NCBI GenBank assembly: GCA_034408745.1
Contig: JAWXCM010000103.1
Coordinates: 15,188-79,187, forward strand
Direction of reading: 5' to 3'
DNA: 64,000 nt
Origin: JAWXCM01 sp034408745
Lineage (GTDB): Bacteria; Acidobacteriota; Terriglobia; Bryobacterales; Bryobacteraceae
In this document: one piece after another, positions 1-7,868 of the stretch
Position numbering within the stretch: position 1 is the first letter of the stretch
How the letters are laid out: each line of letters starts with the position of its first letter
Position numbers and translations under genes: made by a program
Notes under the pieces: generated by a model
Told to the model about the DNA's origin: nothing
Seen by the model: the letters and a program-made list of their open reading frames with translations, nothing else
Databases searched by the model: none

Positions 1-1
1 G

Positions 2-1600
2 GAAGACGTCGAAGGTTTCGGTGGTGCTCGGGGAAGACCCGGGAGACGCGCTATAAGCCGCCTGGGCTCAGCGGTTCTGTTTCTGGCGCTCCTGCTCCCT
101 TCGGGATGGAATGCCTGGGTGCATCGCGATATGCCTCAATTCGGCATTCTTCACGATGACGCCCTGTACGTCGTTGCGGGAAAGTCGATCGCCGACGGGC
201 TCGGGCCAAAGATCTCGAGCATGCCGAAGGAGCCGGCGCAGACCAAGTATCCTCCTGGGCTGCCGCTTCTGATCTCCCTCGTCTGGAAGGCTCACCCGCG
301 GTTTGAAGGCATCCGACCGTGGCTGACGCTGCTGGCGTGGTCTTTCGTTCCTCTACTCTGTGGGCTTCTGTTCGTTCTGTACCGCCGCTGGGGGGTGCCC
401 GTATCCGGAGCGTGGACGCTGGTCGCCCTGCTCGCCCTTAACGGGAATCTGGCTCTCTTCGGCACTTTGGTGATGTCCGAGGTGCTGTTCACAGCCTTGC
501 TGGCGGCAACTATGATCGCGGTTGACCGGCAGCGCTGGTTGCTGGCCGGGTTGCTCGGAGCATGCGCCTTCCTCACCCGAACCACCGGACTCGTATTGCT
601 GGTCGCCGTTCCGGTGGGCGTCTGGATGCACCGGAGGCACTGGAAGGGGCTTATCGTCTCAGCGGTGTTGCTGCCATTTGCAGCCGCATGGTCTTTGTGG
701 ACCCGGATGTACCGTTCGTCCGGAAACGACCACATGACCGCTTACTACTCCGATTACGTCAAAGACCTGCTCTGGAATGCCACGCCGTCCAACTACCATC
801 TGATTCTCTGGAACAATTACGACCAGTGGCTGTCTGGAGTGGCCGAATTGCTGGTACAGGATCCCGGAATGGGACCGATTTCGCATCCGATAATGATGGG
901 TCTGGTGCTGTTCGCGGTGTTTGGAGTGTGGCGGCTCTGTCGGCAATATCGCGGTGCAATCCCGTATGCGTTGACGGGACTGCTGATGAGCCTGATGCTG
1001 ATTGCCTGGTGCTATCCGCCGAACGAGCGGCTCGTGTTCCCGGTGTTCCCGGTGCTTCTTGCCGGCATCGTGTTCGAACTAACGCGTTTTGCCCGTACCA
1101 TCGCCGACGCATGGAAGACGCAGCGTGCAGCCGCAGTCATTTTCGGCGTCGTATTTGCAGGGATGCTGTCGCTGGCCTTCTGGCGGCACTTCGACTACTG
1201 GTGGGACGTGCTGCCTGACTACTACAGTCGGCAGACGCGCGTTACCGCGGACAACAACGCGTGCTATGAACGGATTCAGACGGAACTGCCCGCCAGTGCC
1301 ACCTTCGCCGCGCATCACGATCCGGTGCTGTGGCTGGCAACAGGACGGCACGGGATCCGTCCCATGTTTCGTACCGCGCTTTGGTATGAGGGACGCCTGG
1401 AGGAAATTCCGGCTGTGTTCAAAGATGCCGTCGGGTTTGCCCGTCGTCACGAACTCCGGTACGTCTTCCAGAACCGTTTGGTGGAAGGCGATATGAACTC
1501 GAAGCAGTTCCGTGAATACTGGGACGCCCTGCAGGCAAACCCGGAACTCGAGCCCGTATTTACGTGCGGGATGACGCGCGTGTGGCGGGTGCGGGAATAA
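2..1600 (+). CDS. GT-C type membrane glycosyltransferase (ArnT/PMT-like), 5' partial
   Basis: The reading frame is open from base 2 with no ATG, GTG or TTG before a GTG at 119. The codons before that GTG encode a hydrophobic stretch (AVLFLALLLPSGW) that would be the first membrane helix, so the true start lies left of the window. Right after that helix comes an acidic HDDALYVV motif, placed as in lipid-linked-sugar GT-C enzymes, where an aspartate in the first periplasmic loop is catalytic. About ten further hydrophobic segments follow, then a soluble C-terminal region from about residue 400. The family is glycosyltransferases that use polyprenyl-phosphate sugars at the outer face of the inner membrane. 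The acceptor cannot be predicted. It precedes the toxin-antitoxin pair and shows no link with it. Confidence 0.75.
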   Translation, partial: EDVEGFGGARGRPGRRAISRLGSAVLFLALLLPSGWNAWVHRDMPQFGILHDDALYVVAGKSIADGLGPKISSMPKEPAQTKYPPGLPLLISLVWKAHPRFEGIRPWLTLLAWSFVPLLCGLLFVLYRRWGVPVSGAWTLVALLALNGNLALFGTLVMSEVLFTALLAATMIAVDRQRWLLAGLLGACAFLTRTTGLVLLVAVPVGVWMHRRHWKGLIVSAVLLPFAAAWSLWTRMYRSSGNDHMTAYYSDYVKDLLWNATPSNYHLILWNNYDQWLSGVAELLVQDPGMGPISHPIMMGLVLFAVFGVWRLCRQYRGAIPYALTGLLMSLMLIAWCYPPNERLVFPVFPVLLAGIVFELTRFARTIADAWKTQRAAAVIFGVVFAGMLSLAFWRHFDYWWDVLPDYYSRQTRVTADNNACYERIQTELPASATFAAHHDPVLWLATGRHGIRPMFRTALWYEGRLEEIPAVFKDAVGFARRHELRYVFQNRLVEGDMNSKQFREYWDALQANPELEPVFTCGMTRVWRVRE

Positions 1601-1608
1601 CTCGACTG

Positions 1609-1649
1609 TTGTACAAGTTGTACAACGCAGCGGTTCCGAGTTGTACAAT
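1609..1649 (+). promoter_or_regulatory. Triple TTGTACAA palindrome and promoter of the vapBC-type operon
   Basis: Three perfect copies of the palindromic octamer TTGTACAA lie at 1609-1616, 1618-1625 and 1641-1648, in the 55 bases between the upstream stop and the antitoxin ATG. The third copy contains TACAAT (1644-1649), a five-of-six match to a -10 box, ending exactly 6 bases before the ATG at 1656. That suggests transcription starts at or next to the A of the ATG, giving a leaderless mRNA. Type II antitoxins commonly autoregulate by binding palindromes over their own promoter, so these are proposed operator sites. The repeats are seen directly; binding is inferred. Confidence 0.6.
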
Positions 1650-1655
1650 CGAGAC

Positions 1656-1925
1656 ATGGAAGTCACGATCTCTCAATTCCGCAAAGAATTATTCACGCTC
1701 GCGGAAGCTGCGCTTCGCGGTGAGGCCGTGACGATTACCTACAAGGGCCAGAAACTCCGGCTGAAGGCGGAGAGGGAAGGAAGTATCTTCGATCGGGTCA
1801 CGCCCATGAAGATGACGGCCGACCCGGAACCCGGCGATGAGGACCTCAGCCTGACCAGCGCTCGCCTGCTTGCCGAAATGGAGAAAGAGTGGGAAGAGGA
1901 CTGGAAGGATATCGGGAAGGAGTAG
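1656..1925 (+). CDS. Phd/YefM-like antitoxin of a type II toxin-antitoxin pair
   Basis: An 89-residue protein starting MEVTISQFRKELFTLAEAALRGEAVTITYKG. This resembles the N-terminal DNA-binding fold of Phd/YefM antitoxins (start, alpha helix, then the V-T-I-T-Y-K-G strand). The acidic C-terminal tail (residues 50-89, rich in Glu and Asp with EKEWEEDWKD) fits the toxin-neutralising segment. ATG 1656 is preferred over the in-frame TTG at 1641 because that TTG sits inside the third operator palindrome and has no ribosome binding site. The next gene overlaps it by 37 bases and encodes a PIN toxin, which supports the assignment. Confidence 0.8.
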   Translation: MEVTISQFRKELFTLAEAALRGEAVTITYKGQKLRLKAEREGSIFDRVTPMKMTADPEPGDEDLSLTSARLLAEMEKEWEEDWKDIGKE

Positions 1926-2302
1926 CGGTCTACCTCGATACGCATATTGCGGTAGCAGTTGCTGAGGGGAAGGGTCGGAGGCTGAGTAGCCATGCAACGC
2001 GCTGCATGGAGCATGGCGAACTTCTGATTTCTCCCATGGTTGTGGTGGAACTGGAACTTCTGTACGAAATCGGTCGGCTCACGCACCGAGCTGCGGATTT
2101 TGTGCACAAGTTGCGGTATGAGATGTCGGTCCAGGTTTGTTCCCTGTCGTTTGCTGAAGTTGCGAAGGTGGCCACTCAGGAAAAGTGGACGCGCGATCCG
2201 TTCGACCGCCTCATCGTCGCCAATGCGAAAGCCAATGGCTTCGCGTGGCTGATCACGGACGATCAGCGGATCCACGCACACTATCAGCGAGCGCTCGACT
2301 AA
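1889..2302 (+). CDS. vapC: PIN-domain ribonuclease toxin (VapC family)
   Basis: A 137-residue PIN domain. The acidic residues that bind the metal ions are visible: D17 (YLDTH), E54 (VVVELELL), D103/D106 (RDPFDR) and D124/D125 (LITDD). Family members cleave tRNA or rRNA when not bound by antitoxin. The only canonical start is GTG 1889, preceded by GGAG at 1880-1883 and overlapping the antitoxin by 37 bases. A stronger ribosome-binding-like GGAAGGAG at 1914-1921 is followed only by GTA and GTC codons, so the 11 residues before VAVYLDTH may not all be translated. The 3' end overlaps the convergent aminotransferase gene by 50 bases. Confidence 0.85.
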   Translation: MGRGLEGYREGVAVYLDTHIAVAVAEGKGRRLSSHATRCMEHGELLISPMVVVELELLYEIGRLTHRAADFVHKLRYEMSVQVCSLSFAEVAKVATQEKWTRDPFDRLIVANAKANGFAWLITDDQRIHAHYQRALD

Positions 2303-3374
2303 CCACCTCGACATTTGCCGGGTCCATCTCCGCGTAAATCGGCAACGACAGCACCTCGTTGGCTGCGGTCTCGGACTGGGGCAGCGAGCCTTGCGGCCAG
2401 CGCGGGTCGGCGTAAGCGGGCTGCAGATGGAGCGGGATCGGGTAGTGGATCGCGGTGCCGATTCCTGCGGCGGTCAACTCCTGCTGTACGCGGTCGCGCT
2501 CGGCGACCCGCACCGTGTAGGTGTGATACACGTGTCGTGAATCGGGAAGCACGGCCGGCCGGGTTACGCCGGGCACGCCGTCGAGCAGCGCATCGTAGCG
2601 GGCGGCAAGGGCTCGGCGAGCCTCGGTCCACTGCTCCACATATTTCAATTTCACTGACAGCACCGCGCCCTGGATGCCCTCCATCCGGTAATTGAATCCG
2701 CGAACGGCGTGGTGATACTTGCGATCCTGCCCCCAGTCGCGGAGCAGGCGGACGCGTTCGGCCAGCGCGTCGTCATTGGTGGTGACCAGGCCGCCTTCGC
2801 CGCAGGCTCCCATGTTCTTCGTCGGATAAAAGCTGAAGCAGCCGAGGTCGCCGATGGCGCCTGCGCGGCGGCCCTGGAACTCGGCGCCATGCGCCTGGGC
2901 TGCGTCTTCAATGACGGCGATTCCGTGACGCTTCGCGATCGCGCAGATTTCTTCCATGCCGTCTGCGATCTGGCCGTAGAGGTGGACCGGCATGACGGCC
3001 TTGGTGCGAGGCGTGATGGCGGCTTCGAACTGCGCCACGTCGAGACTGAACGTGCGCGGGTTGATGTCGACCAGCACGGGCGTCGCGCTGCAGTAATGCA
3101 CGGCGGCGACGGTGGCGGCGAAGGTGAACGGGACGGTGATGACTTCGTCACCGGGCTCGACGCCTGCGGCCAGCAGGGCGAGGTGCAGCGCGCTGGTGCC
3201 TGAGTTCACGGCAATCGCATGCCTGGCGCCCGAGTACGAAACGAACCCATTTTCGAACTCGGACACGAACTTCCCAAGGATGAACTGGCGGCTGTCGAGC
3301 ACCTGGTCGATGGCCTGCCGGAGCTCTTCCCGCAGCGCGTCATGCTGCGGTTTTAAGTCTGCGTAGGGGATCAA
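2253..3374 (-). CDS. DegT/DnrJ/EryC1/StrS family PLP-dependent aminotransferase
   Basis: A 373-residue sugar aminotransferase homologue of normal family length. Visible landmarks are MIPYADLKPQ at the start, SGTSALHLAL (cofactor phosphate loop), EDAAQAHGAE (Asp contacting the pyridine nitrogen), and FSFYPTKNMGACGEGG with the Schiff-base lysine. Such enzymes transfer an amino group from glutamate to a keto-sugar nucleotide during surface-polysaccharide or antibiotic sugar synthesis. The start is TTG at 3374, because an in-frame TGA lies just upstream. No other sugar-nucleotide gene is adjacent, so the substrate is unknown. Its last 16 or so codons run antisense through the end of vapC, an unusually long convergent overlap. 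Confidence 0.88.
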   Translation of the reverse strand: MIPYADLKPQHDALREELRQAIDQVLDSRQFILGKFVSEFENGFVSYSGARHAIAVNSGTSALHLALLAAGVEPGDEVITVPFTFAATVAAVHYCSATPVLVDINPRTFSLDVAQFEAAITPRTKAVMPVHLYGQIADGMEEICAIAKRHGIAVIEDAAQAHGAEFQGRRAGAIGDLGCFSFYPTKNMGACGEGGLVTTNDDALAERVRLLRDWGQDRKYHHAVRGFNYRMEGIQGAVLSVKLKYVEQWTEARRALAARYDALLDGVPGVTRPAVLPDSRHVYHTYTVRVAERDRVQQELTAAGIGTAIHYPIPLHLQPAYADPRWPQGSLPQSETAANEVLSLPIYAEMDPANVEVVSRALADSVRGSADRP

Positions 3375-3380
3375 AACTCA

Positions 3381-3390
3381 GTGTACAATA
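3381..3390. promoter_or_regulatory. Overlapping divergent -10-like boxes around a TGTACA palindrome
   Basis: The 34 bases between the divergent degT-like and imuA starts hold GTGTACAATA. On the plus strand it contains TACAAT (3384-3389) upstream of imuA. On the minus strand it reads TATTGT (3390-3385), 10 bases from the TTG of the aminotransferase gene. The two transcripts would therefore compete for one site. I see no clear -35 element on either side and no LexA-type box I can recognise. Confidence 0.35.
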
Positions 3391-3408
3391 GGCGAATAGA
3401 AGGCGAAA

Positions 3409-4077
3409 ATGAACAGCGCAGCCCTGTCCCGATTCCTCATCAACGAAGCCGAACTTCGCCAACAGGCTGAGCGCGAGTACCTTCCGACCGGCATCAGCGC
3501 CTTCGACAACGCGTTGGGAGGACTGCCTCGCGGGACGCTGACCGAGATCTGGGGACCCGCCACTTCAGGTAAAACTACATTCTGGAACACGTTCCTGGCC
3601 CGCGCGACGGCTGCCGGGGAGTTCTGCGCTCTGGTCGACGGCGGCGACACGTTTGACCCTGTCTCGGCGCAGGCGGCAGGGGCGGATTTGTCGAAGCTGC
3701 TGTGGGTTCGATGCCGCAACGTGGAGCAGGCGCTGAAAGCCACTGACCTCCTGATCCATGCGGGCGGGTGGGGGATGGTCGTGATGGATTTGAGTGAAAT
3801 CCGACCAGCCGCGGTTCGCCGTATACCGATGACATGGTGGTACAGGTTTCGCAGAGCTGTCGAGCGCACGCCGACCGCCTTTCTGGTGGTGGAGCAGGAG
3901 CCATTCGTCAAGAACTGCGCGGTTCTGGCGCTGGAGTTTCCGGCAGCTCCGCCGGTCTGGTCGAGCGGCCATCCCCGATTCCGGGTGCTGCGAGGCACAG
4001 GGGTCCGCGTGACACCGCGCAAGCCGGTCCGAGCCCGCGAGGCTTCGTTCCAGACGCGCGCACGGGGAATCGTCTAA
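3409..4077 (+). CDS. imuA: ImuA-like RecA-fold protein of the mutagenic repair cassette
   Basis: A 222-residue protein with a RecA/ImuA-like core: LPTGISAFDNALGGLPRGTLTEIWG leads into a Walker A variant (GPATSGKTT, about residues 49-57). A Walker B-like strand MVVMDLSEI follows near residue 125 and a basic tail ends the protein. ImuA (SulA-like/RecA-like) and ImuB act with the polymerase ImuC/DnaE2 in SOS-induced translesion synthesis in many bacteria. The ribosome binding site is probably GAAGGCG just before ATG 3409. The gene couples to imuB by a one-base TAATG overlap. It is identified by motif order and this pairing. Confidence 0.82.
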   Translation: MNSAALSRFLINEAELRQQAEREYLPTGISAFDNALGGLPRGTLTEIWGPATSGKTTFWNTFLARATAAGEFCALVDGGDTFDPVSAQAAGADLSKLLWVRCRNVEQALKATDLLIHAGGWGMVVMDLSEIRPAAVRRIPMTWWYRFRRAVERTPTAFLVVEQEPFVKNCAVLALEFPAAPPVWSSGHPRFRVLRGTGVRVTPRKPVRAREASFQTRARGIV

Positions 4078-5462
4078 TGTACGCGTGTATCCATATCCCT
4101 GCGCTGCCGGCGGCTCGACATGCTGCTCTGGTGCGGTGCGCCGGATCGTTCTCCCCGCTGGTGCAGCCGGCAGCGGATCGCGTGCTGGTCGACATACGCG
4201 GGCTCGGGAAACTGATGGGGCGGCCGAGGCAGATTGCTGAGCGGATGTGCGCCGTCCTGCTGGATGCGGGGTTCGCATCGGACGATGTACGCATTGCGAT
4301 TGCGGCGAATCCGCATGCTGCGACTGCGGCGGCCAGGGGAATTCCGGGACTGACTGTGCTGACGCCGGGCGATGAGGCGCGCGCACTGGCGAGGCTTCCG
4401 CTGGCGCTGCTGGACCCTGAGCCGGAGTTGTTCGACACGCTGGCGGCGTGGGGAATCCACACGTTCGGCGATCTGTCGCGACTGCCCGAGACGGGTCTGG
4501 CCGAGCGGCTGGGACCGGAAGGCGTACGGCTCCACATGCTGGCGCGGGGGCAGTCTCCGGGGCCGCTGGTTCCGGAGAAGGAAACCATCGATTTTACGGC
4601 GCGGCTCGAACTGGAGCACGCACTCGATTCGCTGGAGCCGCTGGCGTTTTTGCTGGCTCGTCTGCTGGGCGAAGTGTGCGGGCGGCTGGTATCGAACGGT
4701 CTCGCGGCCACTGAAATTTCCGTCGTGCTGAGTCTGGAAAACAAGACGCAGCACACGCGCACCATCCGTCTGCCATACGCGACGACGGACAGCACATCAC
4801 TTCTCAAGCTCCTCCAGTACGACCTCGCGGCACACCCGCCTCAGTCCCCCATCCTTGTAGTTGCCCTCCTTGCCGAACCCTCCCCGCAGCGCCGCCTGCA
4901 GGGAGGGCTCTTCATTCCGGTGGCTCCGGAAGCCGAAAAGTTGGAAGTGACGCTGGCCCGGCTCGCGGCCGTGGTCGGGGAAGGGAATGTTGGGTCGCCG
5001 GAACTGCAGAACACGCACCGGCCTGACTCGTTTCGCGTGAATCGATTTGTGGCGCGGCCGGGCGGGATGCAGCAGGCGCTGCCGCCCTCGCATGTTTCGC
5101 CTCCCATGGCGATTCGTTTGTTTCGTCCGCCGATTCCGGCTGATGTTGTTGCTCCGCTGGGGTATCCGCAGCGGATCACGACGGCTCGCGGGATTGGGGG
5201 GAATGTGGTGGGGTATGCCGGGCCGTGGCGCACTTCGGGCGACTGGTGGCGTGCTGATGCCTGGGCTCGGGATGAGTGGGATATTGCGTTGCAGTCGGGA
5301 GCGCTGTATCGAATCAGCCGCGAAATTTACAGCGGTCCGGGGACGTTGCGCGGATCGGATTCACCACCACCGCCGCCGGCTGCTGCGCCCGAGCCGGTGT
5401 TTGCGGCGCCGGAGCGATCGAACATGGCGATGCGGTGGTTCGTGAATGGGAATTATGATTAA
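4077..5462 (+). CDS. imuB: ImuB-like catalytically degenerate Y-family polymerase
   Basis: A 461-residue DinB-like protein beginning MYACIHIPAL. The start is ATG 4077, sharing one base with the imuA stop, so the in-frame extension back to 3834 inside imuA is rejected. Palm, fingers and little-finger regions can be followed (VLVDIRGLGKLMG, helix-hairpin-helix-like ALARLPLALLDPEP and TLAAWGIHTFGDLSRLP). Where active Y-family enzymes carry the catalytic SIDE(A/C) motif, this protein has VDIRG, so it should be a non-catalytic scaffold like other ImuB proteins. After about residue 380 there is a low-complexity tail with PPPPPAAAPEPV. The usual third gene, imuC/dnaE2, is absent here. Confidence 0.85.
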   Translation: MYACIHIPALPAARHAALVRCAGSFSPLVQPAADRVLVDIRGLGKLMGRPRQIAERMCAVLLDAGFASDDVRIAIAANPHAATAAARGIPGLTVLTPGDEARALARLPLALLDPEPELFDTLAAWGIHTFGDLSRLPETGLAERLGPEGVRLHMLARGQSPGPLVPEKETIDFTARLELEHALDSLEPLAFLLARLLGEVCGRLVSNGLAATEISVVLSLENKTQHTRTIRLPYATTDSTSLLKLLQYDLAAHPPQSPILVVALLAEPSPQRRLQGGLFIPVAPEAEKLEVTLARLAAVVGEGNVGSPELQNTHRPDSFRVNRFVARPGGMQQALPPSHVSPPMAIRLFRPPIPADVVAPLGYPQRITTARGIGGNVVGYAGPWRTSGDWWRADAWARDEWDIALQSGALYRISREIYSGPGTLRGSDSPPPPPAAAPEPVFAAPERSNMAMRWFVNGNYD

Positions 5463-5465
5463 CCA

Positions 5466-7865
5466 ATGGTTCGCGATTTTCAGCACGCGGTGCGGTGGCT
5501 GCGCCAGAATCCTCTGTTCGGCATTAGCGCCATCCTGATTCTTGCTCTGGGGATTGGCGCGACTACGGCGGTGTTCAGCATCGTCGACGCGGTGCTGCTG
5601 CGGCCACTTCCGTATGAGGCTGCGGAACGGCTGGTGCGGGTGGACGAAAGCGCGTCGAAGCGTCCGATATCGGGAGTACCGGCGGCAGACTACATGCGCT
5701 GGCGCGACCGCACCGACTTGTTTGAAAAGACTGTCCCGTATCTGCGAGATACCGTCACCCTGACCGGCAGCGGTGAGCCTGAGCAGGTCGCCGCACTGCG
5801 CGCTTCCGGTGCCTTGTTCCCACTGCTGGGCGTTCATGCTCATATTGGGCGGGCGCTGATGGAGTCCGATGACGAACCGGGCTCGGCGAAAGTGGCCGTG
5901 ATTAGTGACCGGCTGTGGAGGAAGCGGTTTCAGGCCGACCCGGGCGTTGTAGGCAGAGCGGTGACCATTTCCGACGAGGTGTTCACCATCGCCGGTGTCA
6001 TGCCGCGCGAGTTCGCGTTCCCTCAGTCGAATGTCGACGTATGGGCGCCGTTTCGGGTGACTCCGACTTTCAATATGTGGTTCCAGGTGGTGGCTCGGTT
6101 AAAGCCGGGCGTCACTTTGCCGCAGGCGGGCAGTGCTTTGGAAGTGGTTGCGCGGCAAATGGAGCAGGAGAGCCCGAAGGACAACGAAGGGCTGCGGATC
6201 GCGGTGACGCCGTGGAGCGAGCGCGCCGATACGAAGTATGAATCGACGATTATTTTTGTGCTGGCTGCGGTGGGCCTGGTGCTGCTGATTGCCTGCGCCG
6301 ATGTCGGCAGTCTCTTACTGAGCCGCGCGGTGCAGCGCCAGCGGGAAATCGCGATTCGCTCATCGCTCGGCGCGGGGTTCTGGCGCGTGACGCGTCAGCT
6401 GTTGACCGAGAGCTTTGTGCTGGTGGTGATGGGAAGTGCTGCCGGTGTTGCTGTCGCGTATTTTTTGCTGCAGTTTCTTGCCCGTCAACTGGCCGCGCTG
6501 CCCATCGTGTTGCCCCACCTGCAGCATGTCGCACTGAATGCGCGAGTGCTGCTGTTCAGCGCGGGGCTTTGCATGCTGCTGGTGGTTCTCTGCAGTCTGG
6601 CTCCGGTTCTGATGGCATTTCGGACCGATATTCAGAGTGTGTTGCGGGGCGTGCGCACGGGAACCGGCCCAAAGAGCTCGACGCGGCTGTTCTCTTTTCT
6701 GATTGCTTCCGAGGCTGCGTTTGCGTGTCTGCTGCTGGTGGGATCTGGGCTGATGGTGCGTAGTCTGTTGCGTCTGCAGCAGGAAGACCATGGCTTCCGC
6801 GCCGATCATGTGCTCACGTTGCGCGTACCGGTGGGGATGCGCACCTCACTGCGACCGCCGGGAAAGTACGACACACGGCCCAGACAGATGGCATATTACA
6901 ACGAAATTCTGGAGCGTGTGGAGAGAATTCCCGGTATTTCCGCCGCCGCTGTGGTGAATAATCTGCCGCTTTCCGGCGTGAGCAGCACTATGTCGACTCG
7001 CTTCCCCGATGGTAAGGCGGTGCTGAACTCCACGCGGACCGTCAGCCCGCAATACTTCGCAGCCATGGGCATCCCTGTGATCTCCGGGCGAACCTTCACA
7101 GACCGTGACCACGCCGAGGCGCCCGGAGTGGCGATTATCAACGAGTATCTGGCGCGGCAGCTTTTTCCGAATACAAACCCGGTGGGTTTGGTCCTGCCTT
7201 CCACCGAGTCGAGTGCGCCTCCTGTGACGGTGGTGGGCGTCGTCAAAGACACCACTCAGGTGAGTTACGATCAGCCCGTAAAAGGTGAGATCTATCGCCC
7301 CATCCGACAATTTATTTTTGCCGCCTTTATGTCTACCATCGTGGTGCGGACACCCGGTGATCCCCGGTCGATTGCAGTGGCTGTCCAGAAAGAAGTATGG
7401 GCCGTGAACCCGGATCAGCCTGTTGTGAAGGTGGAAACGATGGAGGATGTAGTCGCCAATTCCATCTGGCGTCCGCGTTTTTCGGCGTGGATTTTCTCTG
7501 CTCTCGGTACGCTCGCGCTATTACTAACCGCCGCTGGAATCTACGGAGTTGTGGCCTATACCAGTTCTCTGCGGGCGCACGAGACGGGAATCCGCATCGC
7601 GCTTGGAGCGACTCCCAGGCACATTGTGGCCAACACCCTGCGCACGTCGATTGTGCCTGTTGGTCTCGGTCTGGCCGCGGGACTGCTCGGGGCTGTGTTC
7701 CTGTCGCGTGTGCTGGAGAGCGTGCTGTATGAGGTCCAGGGCACCGACCCGCTCACCTACCTGGGGGCAGTCGTGTTGCTGCTGGGAATCGGGATTGCGG
7801 CGAGCATTCCGCCCGCCTGGCGGTCCGCGCTGGCCAACCCGGTGAAGGCACTCCGAGCCGAATAA
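5466..7865 (+). CDS. Acidobacterial duplicated permease (MacB/FtsX type, ADOP)
   Basis: A 799-residue membrane protein built of two tandem MacB_PCD-FtsX units. The N-terminus reads FQHAVRWLRQNPLFGISAILILALGIGATTAVFSIVDAVLLRPLPY, the signature of the large permease family expanded in Acidobacteriota. A periplasmic domain follows (residues about 50-250), then three membrane helices (about 260-390), a second unit starting near residue 410, a second periplasmic domain and a final three-helix block ending PVKALRAE. Members usually lack an adjacent ATPase, as here, and their cargo is unknown. It starts 3 bases after imuB, so it may be cotranscribed, but a functional link to repair is not indicated. 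Confidence 0.88.
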   Translation: MVRDFQHAVRWLRQNPLFGISAILILALGIGATTAVFSIVDAVLLRPLPYEAAERLVRVDESASKRPISGVPAADYMRWRDRTDLFEKTVPYLRDTVTLTGSGEPEQVAALRASGALFPLLGVHAHIGRALMESDDEPGSAKVAVISDRLWRKRFQADPGVVGRAVTISDEVFTIAGVMPREFAFPQSNVDVWAPFRVTPTFNMWFQVVARLKPGVTLPQAGSALEVVARQMEQESPKDNEGLRIAVTPWSERADTKYESTIIFVLAAVGLVLLIACADVGSLLLSRAVQRQREIAIRSSLGAGFWRVTRQLLTESFVLVVMGSAAGVAVAYFLLQFLARQLAALPIVLPHLQHVALNARVLLFSAGLCMLLVVLCSLAPVLMAFRTDIQSVLRGVRTGTGPKSSTRLFSFLIASEAAFACLLLVGSGLMVRSLLRLQQEDHGFRADHVLTLRVPVGMRTSLRPPGKYDTRPRQMAYYNEILERVERIPGISAAAVVNNLPLSGVSSTMSTRFPDGKAVLNSTRTVSPQYFAAMGIPVISGRTFTDRDHAEAPGVAIINEYLARQLFPNTNPVGLVLPSTESSAPPVTVVGVVKDTTQVSYDQPVKGEIYRPIRQFIFAAFMSTIVVRTPGDPRSIAVAVQKEVWAVNPDQPVVKVETMEDVVANSIWRPRFSAWIFSALGTLALLLTAAGIYGVVAYTSSLRAHETGIRIALGATPRHIVANTLRTSIVPVGLGLAAGLLGAVFLSRVLESVLYEVQGTDPLTYLGAVVLLLGIGIAASIPPAWRSALANPVKALRAE

Positions 7866-7868
7866 ACG

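Noticed and set aside
3361..3409. LexA box upstream of imuA
   Set aside because: I searched for an inverted repeat of a known LexA form and found only the TGTACA palindrome, which is not enough to claim SOS control.
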